From Deltaproteobacteria bacterium (GTDB taxonomy: Bacteria > Desulfobacterota > Binatia > UBA9968), in assembly GCA_005878685.1 (NCBI GenBank), contig VBLN01000162.1, forward strand, positions 1,280-7,030: a stretch of DNA of 5,751 bases. Direction: 5' to 3'. Shown piece by piece: positions 1 through 5,751 of this stretch. A program made the translations under genes and the position numbers. How positions within the stretch are numbered: the stretch's first letter is position 1; each line of letters opens with the position of its first letter. Under the pieces are notes generated by a model. The model did not search any database and had not been told where the DNA came from. It saw nothing but the letters and a program-made list of their open reading frames with translations.

Positions 1-3000
1 CAGCTCCGCGTACTCCGAGAGAAGAAAAACTGATAGAGATTTGGTCTCAGGTTTTAGGAATCAAGCAGGTGAGTGTCCATGACAACTTCTTTCATTTAGG
101 AGGAGATTCCATCCACGCGGCTCGAGTTATTTCCCGCGTCCGGGAATCAATGGGGAGGGAGTTGTCGTTCCTGGCTTTTTTTGAGAATCCCACAGTGGCG
201 CAGATGGCCAGAAGTATGGAGACCGTCAGTTGGGAAACTAAAGATCTGGAGACCGCGCCTCTTCAACCTATTCCCAGGGATAGAAGAATACCGCTTTCTT
301 ATGCCCAGGAGCGCATGTGGTTCTTCGATCAGCTTGAGCCTGGTAACCCTACTTATAACCGTCCTGCCTTTATTCGCTTCACGGGCTCCTTAAATGTAGC
401 AACGCTGGAGCAATGCCTCAATGAGATCCGCCGCCGTCACGAAGTCTTACGGACTACCTTCCCTGCTGTGGACGGACAACCCGTCCAAGTTATCTCAAGC
501 GCTGAGCCTGTAAGTCTACCGCTGTTAGATCTTAGACATTTGTCTGAAGTCGAAAGGGGAACAGAGGCTAGGCGGCTGGCAATTGAAGAGGCGCGGCGTT
601 CCTTTGATTTAGCCCTAGGCCCACTGATTCGGACTCAATTGCTACGGCTGGGCGAAGAGGAGTACTTACTGCTCCTGACGACGCACCACGTCGTCTTCGA
701 CGGCTGGTCTATGGGAGTGCTTCTTCGGGAGATTTCGGCTGTCTACGAGGCCTTCTCGATTGGGAGTGTTCCCTTACTCTCTGAGCTGCCAATACAATAC
801 GCCGATTTTGCGCAGTGGCAGCGGAAGCGGTTTCGGGATGAGGTTTTGGAATCACAACTTTCTTACTGGAGGCATCAGCTAGATGGCAGCCTGCCGGTGC
901 TAGAATTACCCACTGACCACCCAAGACCACCGGTTCAGACGTTCCGTGGAGCAAGGCATCCTCTGGTGCTGAGCAAGGCGCTGACCGACGCGCTTAAGGA
1001 AATAAGCCAACGCGAAAAGGCTACCCTCTTCATGACGCTCCTAGCGGCCTTCAACATTTTACTCCGTCGCTATACAGGTCAGGATGACATTATCGTAGGC
1101 ACACCAGTGGCAGGTCGCACTCGACTAGAGACCGAGGGATTGATTGGTATCTTTGTTAACACTCTGGCCCTACGCGCCGATCTGGCTGGCAACCCTACAT
1201 TCCGTGAACTGCTTACACGAGTCCGCCAGATGTTCCTAGAAGGTTGCGCTCACCAAGATCTTCCCTTTGAGAAGCTAGTCGAAGAACTACGACCGAAGCG
1301 AGATCTGAGCCGAAACCCAATATTCCAAGTGATGTTCCAATTGAGAAATATCCCGGAGAATACCCACGCGTTACCAGGTTTGAGGCTGGATAAGGTCGAG
1401 TTCGACTATGGAATATCGAGAGTGGATTTAACCCTGGAGGTGGATGATAAGGCTGAAGGGCTTTTTTGTTGCTTCGAATACAATACGGATCTGTTCGACG
1501 CTGGCACCGTCGAGCGCCTAGGAGGTCATTTTGAAAGCCTGCTGAAAGGCATCGTGGCACATCCACAGAGGCGACTCTCGGACCTACCGATGCTCACCGA
1601 AGCGGAAAGGCAACAACTGCTGGTGGAGTGGAACGACACCAAGAGAGATTACCCCAGCAATAAGTGCATCCATGAACTGTTTGAGGCACAGGTCGAGCAA
1701 ATGCCCGAGGCGGTGGCAGTGATCTTTGACGGTCAGCAACTGATCTATCGGGAGCTCAACGCGCGAGCCAACCAACTGGCCCATCATTTGTGCAAGCTCG
1801 GAGTGGGTCCCGATGTGCTGGTGGGTATCAGTGTAGAGGCCTCGCTGGAGATGGTGGTTGGAATTTTAGCCATCCTCAAGGCTGGGGGAGCTTATGTGCC
1901 GCTGGACCCTGCCTATCCTCAGAAGCGGCTAGCTTTCATGGTAACAGATGCCCAGATGCCCGTGCTGTTAACCCAGGAGCGACTCCTGGCCAGGTTGCCC
2001 GTGCATGGGGCTAAAGTGGTTCGCTTGGACACTGACTGGGAGGTGATTGCCAGAGAGAGTAAGGAGAATCCTGTTAGTAGAACAAAGCCTGAGAACCTGG
2101 CCTATGTGATTTACACCTCGGGCTCGACTGGTAGTCCCAAAGGGGTTCTGGGACTCCATCGAGGCACCATCAATCGCTTTGCCTGGATGTGGCAGGCCTA
2201 CGCCTTCGAACCGGAAGAAGTTTGTTGCCAGAAAACCTCCTTTAACTTTGTGGATTCCGTCTGGGAACTATTTGGGCCATTGCTTCAGGGAATCCCGACA
2301 GTCATTGTTCCGGACGAGGTGCGGAAGCATACGCATCGGCTCATTCAAACTCTAGCGGCTCATCGCGTCACCCGCCTCGTGCTAGTGCCGTCCTTGCTGC
2401 GTGCGATCTTGGATGGCGATGGCAGTCTGCAGCGCCAATTGTCCACACTCAAGATTTGGATCTCCAGTGGAGAAACGCTCCCAGTGGACTTAGCCCAACG
2501 CTTCCGGGAGTTGCTGCCTCACAGTGTCCTGCTCAACCTCTATGGCTCGTCTGAAGTGTCAGCCGATGTCACCTGGTTCGACGTCGGTATGATGAAGGGA
2601 GACCTCGTGAGCATGCCGATCGGTCGCCCCATTGCCAACACTCAGATTTATCTGCTAGACGCCCAACTGCAGCCGGTGCCCGTAGGCGTAGCGGGCGAGG
2701 TGTGCGTCGGCGGCGATAACCTGGCACGGGGCTACCACAATCGGCCGGAGCTTACGGCTGAGAAGTTCATTCCTAACCCCTTTAGCGACGAGCCTGGAGC
2801 GCGGCTGTACAAGACTGGGGACTTAGCTCGATACCTACCAGATGGCAACATTGAGTTCATCGGTCGCAAGGATTACCAGGTCAAGATCCGGGGTCTCAGG
2901 GTCGAGCTGGGAGAGATCGAAGCAGTACTCGGCCAACATCCCTCCGTGCAGCGATGCGTTATCTTGGTACGAGAGGACATCCCCAGTGACAAGCGGCTTG

Positions 3001-4319
3001 CGGCATATGTTGTTCCTCACGATCAGGCAACTAAGACAGTAGGTGAATTGCGGAACTTTTTAAAGACAAAGCTGCCTGAGTACATGGTGCCCTCGGCCTT
3101 CGTGTTCCTTGATACGCTGCCGCTTACGCCCAACGGAAAAATAGATCGCCAAGCGCTTTCAGTCCCCAACCACACCAGGTTTGAACCGGAAAACACCTTT
3201 ATTGCTCCGCGGAATCCTGTGGAACGCCAATTAACCCAAATTTGGGAAAATCTTCTCGGCACCCGGCCCATCGGCGTGAAGGATAACTTCTTTGACATTG
3301 GGGGACATTCACTACTGGCTGTTCGTCTGTTCGCTCAAATCGCAAAAACGTTTGGCCAAAATCTTCGCCTGGCTACCCTCTTCCAAGCACCGACTGTCGA
3401 GCAACTGGCTAGGCTCCTCAACCGAGAAGAGCCGACGGCGCCCTGGTCCTCCCTGGTGGCGCTTCAACCCAACGGCTCCAAACCTCCCTTCTTCTGGGTC
3501 CATGGGGATTCTAGCAATGCCCTCCTGGCACGTTATCTGGGTCCGGAACAGCCTCTATATGGTTTCATGCACCAAAGCCAAGATGGAAAACCCGCCCGCT
3601 ATACCGTGGTAGAGACTGTGGCGGCACATTACCTCGAAGAAGTACGCACTATTCAACCAGAGGGCCCTTATTTTCTGGGAGGATATTCCTTTGGAGGCAC
3701 AGTGGCCTTTGAAATGGCTCAGCAGCTAAGAAGACAAAGAGAGGAGGTGGCCTTACTGGTTTTGCTTGATTCCTACTTTCCAGGTAAGGAGATTGAGAAC
3801 ATTACGAGTTTCCGGAATGTGTTAACAAATATCACCCTATTCCGTGATCAGGCTCATCGTCATTTGCGTAACCTCGCCTTACTCGGAGCCCACGAGAAGT
3901 TAGCTTACCTTCTGGAGAGAGTTAAGGGGACCATCAAAGGCAAAATCAACGAAAGGACAGCGACGATCAGCAATATTCTCAAGAGAATACGCTGCAGGGT
4001 TTACTTGGCTCTGGGCCGTCCCATCCCCCCCTCCCTCCGAAGCCGCTACATCTTGGACATCTACTATCAGGCCCGACGAAACTATATACCGCAGCTCTAC
4101 CCGGGGCGAGCCGTCTACTTCAAGTCTGAAAAGCTTTCGAGTTATCACCGATTAAACTGGGACAAACTGATTGCCGGGGGACTGGAGGTCTATGAGGTGC
4201 CCGGCCATCACCTCGACTTGCGCGAGGAACCGTATATCCGGTTCTGGGCAGAACCCCTGAAAACCTGCCTCCGCAAAGCCCAATCAAAGGAAACCCCCGA
4301 TCCGCAAGATCGCTCATAG
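1..4319 (+). CDS. NRPS, C-terminal part: PCP-C-A-PCP-TE (termination module, predicted beta-alanine)
   Basis: This is the 3' end of a multimodular non-ribosomal peptide synthetase, a cytoplasmic assembly-line enzyme. The frame is open from base 3 (residue 1 below is the codon at 3-5) and ends at TAG 4317-4319, giving 1438 visible residues. The GTG at 69 lies inside the first carrier domain, so it is not a start; the true start is left of the window. Visible domains in order are PCP1 (about residues 6-73), C (97-530), A (555-1050), PCP2 (1068-1142) and TE (1161-1427). The chain held on PCP1 is condensed by C with the amino acid loaded by A on PCP2, and TE releases the product. There is no epimerase, methyltransferase or C-terminal docking domain. 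I see no internal stop or frameshift, and all core motifs are intact, so the module looks functional. The compound cannot be named from one module. Confidence 0.97.
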   Translation, partial: APRTPREEKLIEIWSQVLGIKQVSVHDNFFHLGGDSIHAARVISRVRESMGRELSFLAFFENPTVAQMARSMETVSWETKDLETAPLQPIPRDRRIPLSYAQERMWFFDQLEPGNPTYNRPAFIRFTGSLNVATLEQCLNEIRRRHEVLRTTFPAVDGQPVQVISSAEPVSLPLLDLRHLSEVERGTEARRLAIEEARRSFDLALGPLIRTQLLRLGEEEYLLLLTTHHVVFDGWSMGVLLREISAVYEAFSIGSVPLLSELPIQYADFAQWQRKRFRDEVLESQLSYWRHQLDGSLPVLELPTDHPRPPVQTFRGARHPLVLSKALTDALKEISQREKATLFMTLLAAFNILLRRYTGQDDIIVGTPVAGRTRLETEGLIGIFVNTLALRADLAGNPTFRELLTRVRQMFLEGCAHQDLPFEKLVEELRPKRDLSRNPIFQVMFQLRNIPENTHALPGLRLDKVEFDYGISRVDLTLEVDDKAEGLFCCFEYNTDLFDAGTVERLGGHFESLLKGIVAHPQRRLSDLPMLTEAERQQLLVEWNDTKRDYPSNKCIHELFEAQVEQMPEAVAVIFDGQQLIYRELNARANQLAHHLCKLGVGPDVLVGISVEASLEMVVGILAILKAGGAYVPLDPAYPQKRLAFMVTDAQMPVLLTQERLLARLPVHGAKVVRLDTDWEVIARESKENPVSRTKPENLAYVIYTSGSTGSPKGVLGLHRGTINRFAWMWQAYAFEPEEVCCQKTSFNFVDSVWELFGPLLQGIPTVIVPDEVRKHTHRLIQTLAAHRVTRLVLVPSLLRAILDGDGSLQRQLSTLKIWISSGETLPVDLAQRFRELLPHSVLLNLYGSSEVSADVTWFDVGMMKGDLVSMPIGRPIANTQIYLLDAQLQPVPVGVAGEVCVGGDNLARGYHNRPELTAEKFIPNPFSDEPGARLYKTGDLARYLPDGNIEFIGRKDYQVKIRGLRVELGEIEAVLGQHPSVQRCVILVREDIPSDKRLAAYVVPHDQATKTVGELRNFLKTKLPEYMVPSAFVFLDTLPLTPNGKIDRQALSVPNHTRFEPENTFIAPRNPVERQLTQIWENLLGTRPIGVKDNFFDIGGHSLLAVRLFAQIAKTFGQNLRLATLFQAPTVEQLARLLNREEPTAPWSSLVALQPNGSKPPFFWVHGDSSNALLARYLGPEQPLYGFMHQSQDGKPARYTVVETVAAHYLEEVRTIQPEGPYFLGGYSFGGTVAFEMAQQLRRQREEVALLVLLDSYFPGKEIENITSFRNVLTNITLFRDQAHRHLRNLALLGAHEKLAYLLERVKGTIKGKINERTATISNILKRIRCRVYLALGRPIPPSLRSRYILDIYYQARRNYIPQLYPGRAVYFKSEKLSSYHRLNWDKLIAGGLEVYEVPGHHLDLREEPYIRFWAEPLKTCLRKAQSKETPDPQDRS
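18..221 (+). other. PCP1 (thiolation) domain of the preceding module
   Basis: This is a peptidyl carrier protein domain of about 68 residues. It opens with the usual T-domain start (PREEKLIEIW, residues 5-14) and carries the phosphopantetheine site NFFHLGGDSI. The modified serine is the codon at 108-110 (residue 36). The domain belongs to the module before the last one and presents the growing chain to the C domain that follows about 25 residues later. It reads GGDS where PCP2 reads GGHS. GGDS is the form usually found in carriers that face an epimerase, yet none is present here. The adenylation domain that loads this carrier is outside the window, so its residue is unknown. Confidence 0.95.
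291..1592 (+). other. Condensation (C) domain, LCL-like
   Basis: This domain forms the peptide bond between the chain on PCP1 and the aminoacyl group on PCP2. Motifs seen in order: C1 PLSYAQERMWFFDQL (from 291); C2 RRHEVLRTTF; C3 HHVVFDG at 684-704, with the catalytic second His at residue 229 and Asp at 233; C4 YADFAQWQ (from 798); C5 IVGTPVAGRT running into IGIFVNTLALR (from 1092); C6 HQDLPFEKLVEEL; and C7 RDLSRNPIFQVMFQ. The C1, C2 and HHxxxDGWSMG wording is that of the LCL class, which accepts an L-configured or achiral donor. I see no dual condensation/epimerisation N-terminal signature. The active-site residues are intact, so it should be competent. The class call is by eye; a C-domain phylogeny would settle it. 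Confidence 0.93.
1665..3161 (+). other. Adenylation (A) domain, predicted beta-alanine specificity
   Basis: This domain activates an amino acid with ATP and loads it onto PCP2. Core motifs seen: A1-like LIYREL; A2 LKAGGAYVPLDPAYP; A3 P-loop YTSGSTGSPKG (2112-2144); A5 NLYGSSE (2535-2555); A6 GEVCVGGDNLARGY; A7 YKTGDLARYLPDG; A8 GRKDYQVKIRGLRVELGEIE; A10 NGKID with the catalytic Lys at 3138-3140 (residue 1046). Aligned to GrsA PheA, the pocket residues are Val (235, codon 2250), Asp (236, 2253), Trp (239, 2262), Val (278, 2379), Ile (299, 2460), Ser (301, 2466), Leu (322, 2538), Ala (330, 2562), Asp (331, 2565) and Lys (517). The code VDWVISLADK is, as I recall it, the beta-alanine signature. 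The usual Asp235, which holds an alpha-amino group, is replaced by Val with Asp one place later, as expected for a beta-amino acid. Specificity is inferred, not shown. Confidence 0.92.
3204..3428 (+). other. PCP2 (thiolation) domain of the terminal module
   Basis: This is the carrier domain that holds the residue activated by the adjoining A domain and then the full-length chain. It begins APRNPVERQLTQIW and has the phosphopantetheine site NFFDIGGHSL. The modified Ser codon is 3309-3311 (residue 1103). GGHS is the standard form for carriers that feed a C or TE domain. It runs into the thioesterase after a short linker of about 18 residues. Confidence 0.96.
3483..4283 (+). other. Type I thioesterase (TE) releasing domain
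   Basis: This is an alpha/beta-hydrolase domain that takes the finished chain from PCP2 and releases it by hydrolysis or cyclisation. It starts at PPFFWVHGD (oxyanion region). The nucleophile elbow is GYSFGG with Ser at 3687-3689 (residue 1229). The acid is Asp in LLDSYF at 3768-3770 (residue 1256), 27 residues on, the same spacing as I recall for surfactin TE. The base is the second His of VPGHHLD at 4209-4211 (residue 1403). The Asp-to-His distance is 147 residues, against about 100 in surfactin TE by memory. The extra length, rich in Arg and Lys, falls in the lid region. All three triad residues are present. The synthetase ends about 11 residues after the domain, so this is the last catalytic step. 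Confidence 0.94.
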
Positions 4320-4349
4320 GAACGACTGATCGAACCGAATCGACATTTG

Positions 4350-4378
4350 GAAGGCTCCGTTTCTCCTTCTTCGTTTTT
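4350..4378 (+). terminator. Weak possible terminator between convergent genes
   Basis: A five-base stem GAAGG (4350-4354) / CCTTC (4365-4369), extendable by one G-T pair, has a ten-base loop and is followed by TTCGTTTTT-type sequence. It lies 30 bases after the NRPS stop and 21 bases before the stop of the opposing gene. The stem is short, so this is only a candidate. Nothing better is visible in the 80-base gap 4320-4399. Confidence 0.22.
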
Positions 4379-4399
4379 CGGAATAGACCCTTTATACCG

Positions 4400-5089
4400 T
4401 TACCGCATCGTCTCGGAATCCCGGATCGGCTCGGAGCGACGGGCTAAAATCAGCCCGACGAATACGATCAGGGCAGCTAAGCCTATGCGGAGACTCCACT
4501 CCAGCGGCTTTGGGGCCTCGCCCACGGTATTCCTTACGAAATCGTCGTCAAGTACCATTTTTGCTGCCACCTCGCCAAGAACTCCCGCGCCGGCGTAAAC
4601 GAGCCAGCCGTACCGATCCATAAGGATGGCGATAAAGGCTGCGCCCATGACCACGATGGGAATGCTAAGGCCGAGTCCAAAGAGTAATAGAAACAGGCTT
4701 CCCGCAGAGGCACCTGCGACCGCAAGGATATTGTCCGTGGACATGATGAGATCAGCAATGATGATGACCCGGATGGCTTCCATAAGGCTCGTCCCATGGC
4801 GAACGTTGCTCTCGGCTACACTGTCTTGGCGTAGGAGCTTGAAAGCGATCCAGACGAGCAGAAGTCCTCCCACGAGCTGAAGGAAAGGCAATTGTAACAG
4901 CTGGGAAGTCGCAAAAGTGAGTGTGACCCGAACGACAACTGCTCCCATCGCACCCCAGAAAATCCCCAAGCGTTGCTGCCGCCGCGGCAGCGTGCGCACT
5001 GCCATAGCGATGACGAGCGCGTTATCTCCAGCTAGCGTTAAATCGATGATGACGATCTTAAGCCAGCTAAGGATGAATTCCCAGCCCAT
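4400..5089 (-). CDS. TerC-family (YjbE/YkoY-type) integral membrane protein
   Basis: A 229-residue inner-membrane protein of the TerC family, part of the LysE-like transporter group. Members studied in Bacillus and E. coli handle manganese export or metal loading of exported enzymes; the ion here is not known. Hydrophobic segments suggest seven helices: about residues 5-31, 42-64, 68-86, 104-127, 128-153, 157-175 and 193-215. The diagnostic signature occurs twice: DLTLAGDN (Asp16, Asp22, Asn23) and DLIMSTDN (Asp113, Asp119, Asn120). These acidic intramembrane residues are the presumed metal ligands. The length fits the short YjbE-type members. The ATG at 5087-5089 gives the expected MGWEF start, and no other ATG lies between it and the in-frame stop upstream. 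The C-terminal tail is short and charged. The gene converges with the NRPS gene, so it is not part of that operon. It has no tellurite-operon neighbours, so a tellurite role is not supported. Confidence 0.9.
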   Translation of the reverse strand: MGWEFILSWLKIVIIDLTLAGDNALVIAMAVRTLPRRQQRLGIFWGAMGAVVVRVTLTFATSQLLQLPFLQLVGGLLLVWIAFKLLRQDSVAESNVRHGTSLMEAIRVIIIADLIMSTDNILAVAGASAGSLFLLLFGLGLSIPIVVMGAAFIAILMDRYGWLVYAGAGVLGEVAAKMVLDDDFVRNTVGEAPKPLEWSLRIGLAALIVFVGLILARRSEPIRDSETMR

Positions 5090-5100
5090 CGAAAGGTCGT

Positions 5101-5105
5101 CCCCT
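5101..5105 (-). promoter_or_regulatory. Candidate ribosome binding site of the TerC-family gene
   Basis: On the minus strand AGGGG lies 11 bases before the ATG at 5087-5089. The spacing is on the long side and the match to the anti-Shine-Dalgarno is partial. It is the only purine-rich stretch at a usable distance, and it supports that ATG as the start. Confidence 0.35.
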
Positions 5106-5251
5106 AGCCCAGAGCTCTTTCTAAAGCCCTTCTCAACTTCTCTCTGGTAGAACTTTTTTTCATTATCTACGCCAGCGTGGACCTACCTTTATCACTGCGG
5201 GAAAAGCAAAACAAACACATTTAAAGTGCTCCTGTTCCTTTGCAGCGCCAC

Positions 5252-5276
5252 CTCGAAGACTCAGCTCCGCTTCGAG
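5252..5276. repeat. Inverted repeat / hairpin in the intergenic region
   Basis: Two perfect seven-base arms, CTCGAAG (5252-5258) and CTTCGAG (5270-5276), flank an eleven-base loop. No T tract follows on either strand, so it is not a standard intrinsic terminator. It sits near the middle of the 375-base gap. It could be an operator, an mRNA-stabilising hairpin or chance. CTCGAAG also occurs once more at 5396-5402. Confidence 0.4.
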
Positions 5277-5464
5277 CCCCTCCAGCGAGCGACTTGACTT
5301 ATTCACTAGCCAATCGACTGGCGGAAGGAAACCAAGGTAGGTATTGAAAGAAAGCAGTTAGACTCTGTGGACGTGATCGTTTAGGGGTGCCGAGGCTCGA
5401 AGTCAGAAAGATTTGGAAGGGATGATTAGTGAGACATTATTATCGACTTGTGACAAGACCTTGA

Positions 5465-5751
5465 TCAAGTGCTCGGCCCACCCGAGTTTTGTCTCCATAG
5501 TCTCCACCGCTTACTGTGGGATTGCCACGCCTCCCGCTCCTTCCCGGCAAGGAGAAGTTTTTTTTCATGAAGCTCAGAGCTGAGTTTTTTAATCTCCGCC
5601 GACACTTGATCGCGAAACCTTTCGAGTTCTCGTTCGTGCGCGTCAAGCAATGAGCTCTTTTCCTCCAGTTGCCGCTCACGGCTCTCTAGCTCTGCTCGCT
5701 TCTCCTGCAATTGATTCTCCAGAGCTTGAACCCTCGTGCCGAGAACTTCTT
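5465..5751 (-). CDS. Coiled-coil protein, C-terminal part (function unknown)
   Basis: I do not recognise this gene. The frame runs from the right edge to TGA at 5465-5467, about 94 residues, with no convincing start in the window; an internal TTG at 5708-5710 falls in the middle of a continuous heptad pattern and is not a start. The visible part is almost wholly Glu, Lys, Arg, Gln and Leu. It has aliphatic residues at strict seven-residue spacing: Val, Leu, Leu, Leu, Leu, Leu, Val, Leu from codon 5729-5731 to codon 5582-5584. This is strong evidence for a long alpha-helical coiled coil, presumably oligomerising. After it comes a basic, Trp-rich tail (KRWRLWRQ) of about 20 residues. No signal, membrane segment or catalytic motif is visible. 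It precedes the TerC-family gene in the same direction but 375 bases away, so a shared operon is unlikely. SMC-like, envelope or cytoskeletal roles are all open. Confidence 0.7.
   Translation of the reverse strand, partial: EVLGTRVQALENQLQEKRAELESRERQLEEKSSLLDAHERELERFRDQVSAEIKKLSSELHEKKLLLAGKEREAWQSHSKRWRLWRQNSGGPST

Larger units (their letters stand above)
5090..5464. other. Intergenic region, 375 bases, no gene seen
   Basis: This stretch separates the stop of the coiled-coil gene from the start of the TerC-family gene, both on the minus strand. No reading frame in it has coding character. It should hold the 3' end of the coiled-coil transcript and the promoter of the TerC-family gene. The best -10-like element on the minus strand is GATAAT (5162-5167), about 73 bases before the ATG, but no matching -35 hexamer stands 16-18 bases upstream, so I do not call a promoter. 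One clear inverted repeat lies at 5252-5276. A 10-base palindrome CTTGATCAAG (5460-5469) overlaps the coiled-coil stop codon. I see no Rho-independent terminator for the coiled-coil gene. Confidence 0.6.

Noticed and set aside
69..71. GTG as the start codon of the NRPS gene
   Set aside because: The same frame is open back to base 3 and encodes the normal N-terminal half of the carrier domain (PREEKLIEIWSQVLG), so the GTG is an internal valine and the gene begins outside the window.
4400..5089. TerC-family gene as a self-resistance or export gene for the peptide
   Set aside because: The family handles metal ions, not peptides, and the gene is convergent with the NRPS gene rather than in its operon.
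4534..5150. Reading frames at 4626-4880 (+), 4917-5150 (+) and 4534-4797 (-)
   Set aside because: They overlap the TerC-family gene in other frames, lack recognisable domains and have the composition of shadow frames.
5090..5250. A yybP-ykoY manganese riboswitch upstream of the TerC-family gene
   Set aside because: Expected because such genes are often controlled this way, but I could not find the conserved paired loops in the leader. The AGGGG near the start is better explained as a ribosome binding site. A covariance-model search would be decisive.
5447..5469. Small palindromes CTTG-TGA-CAAG (5447-5457) and CTTGATCAAG (5460-5469) after the coiled-coil gene as a terminator
   Set aside because: The stems are only four to five bases, the palindrome has no loop, and no T tract follows on the minus strand.
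5440..5679. Overlapping minus-strand frame of 79 residues, and a possible frameshift into it at the A8 run (5558-5565 on the plus strand is T8)
   Set aside because: The coiled-coil pattern continues in the original frame past the A-run (KKLLLAGKEREAW), so there is no sign that the reading frame changes there. The alternative frame has no recognisable content.

Overview
The window is the 3' end of a non-ribosomal peptide synthetase (NRPS) gene, followed by two unrelated-looking genes on the opposite strand. It has no RNA gene, insertion sequence, integrase or CRISPR array that I can see. Base composition is moderate in G+C by eye. A modular NRPS next to a TerC-family membrane protein suggests a free-living environmental bacterium (soil, sediment or aquatic type). 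Nothing fixes the phylum.

Left, 1-4319 (+): the reading frame is already open at the left edge, so this is the C-terminal 1438 residues of a larger synthetase. Domain order is PCP - C - A - PCP - TE: the carrier protein of the penultimate module, one complete elongation module, and the releasing thioesterase. This is therefore the termination end of an assembly line. Threading the A domain on the GrsA (PheA) template gives the ten-position code V-D-W-V-I-S-L-A-D-K. From memory this equals the published beta-alanine signature. I infer that the last residue added is beta-alanine, accepted by PCP2 and released by the TE as a beta-alanyl acid or through it as a ring.

Middle, 4400-5089 (-): a 229-residue TerC-family (YjbE/YkoY-type) membrane protein, probably a metal-ion (manganese-type) transporter. 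It converges on the NRPS gene with an 80-base gap, so it is not co-transcribed with it and probably marks the end of the biosynthetic locus.

Right, 5090-5464: 375 bases without a gene, holding one clear hairpin-forming inverted repeat. 5465-5751 (-): the C-terminal end of an unrecognised coiled-coil protein whose start lies beyond the right edge. It reads in the same direction as the terC-like gene.

The point of most interest is the beta-alanine-specific terminal module. Next are an upstream carrier protein with a GGDS motif that faces an ordinary LCL-type C domain rather than an epimerase, and a thioesterase with an enlarged lid region. I found no evidence for a wholly new system.
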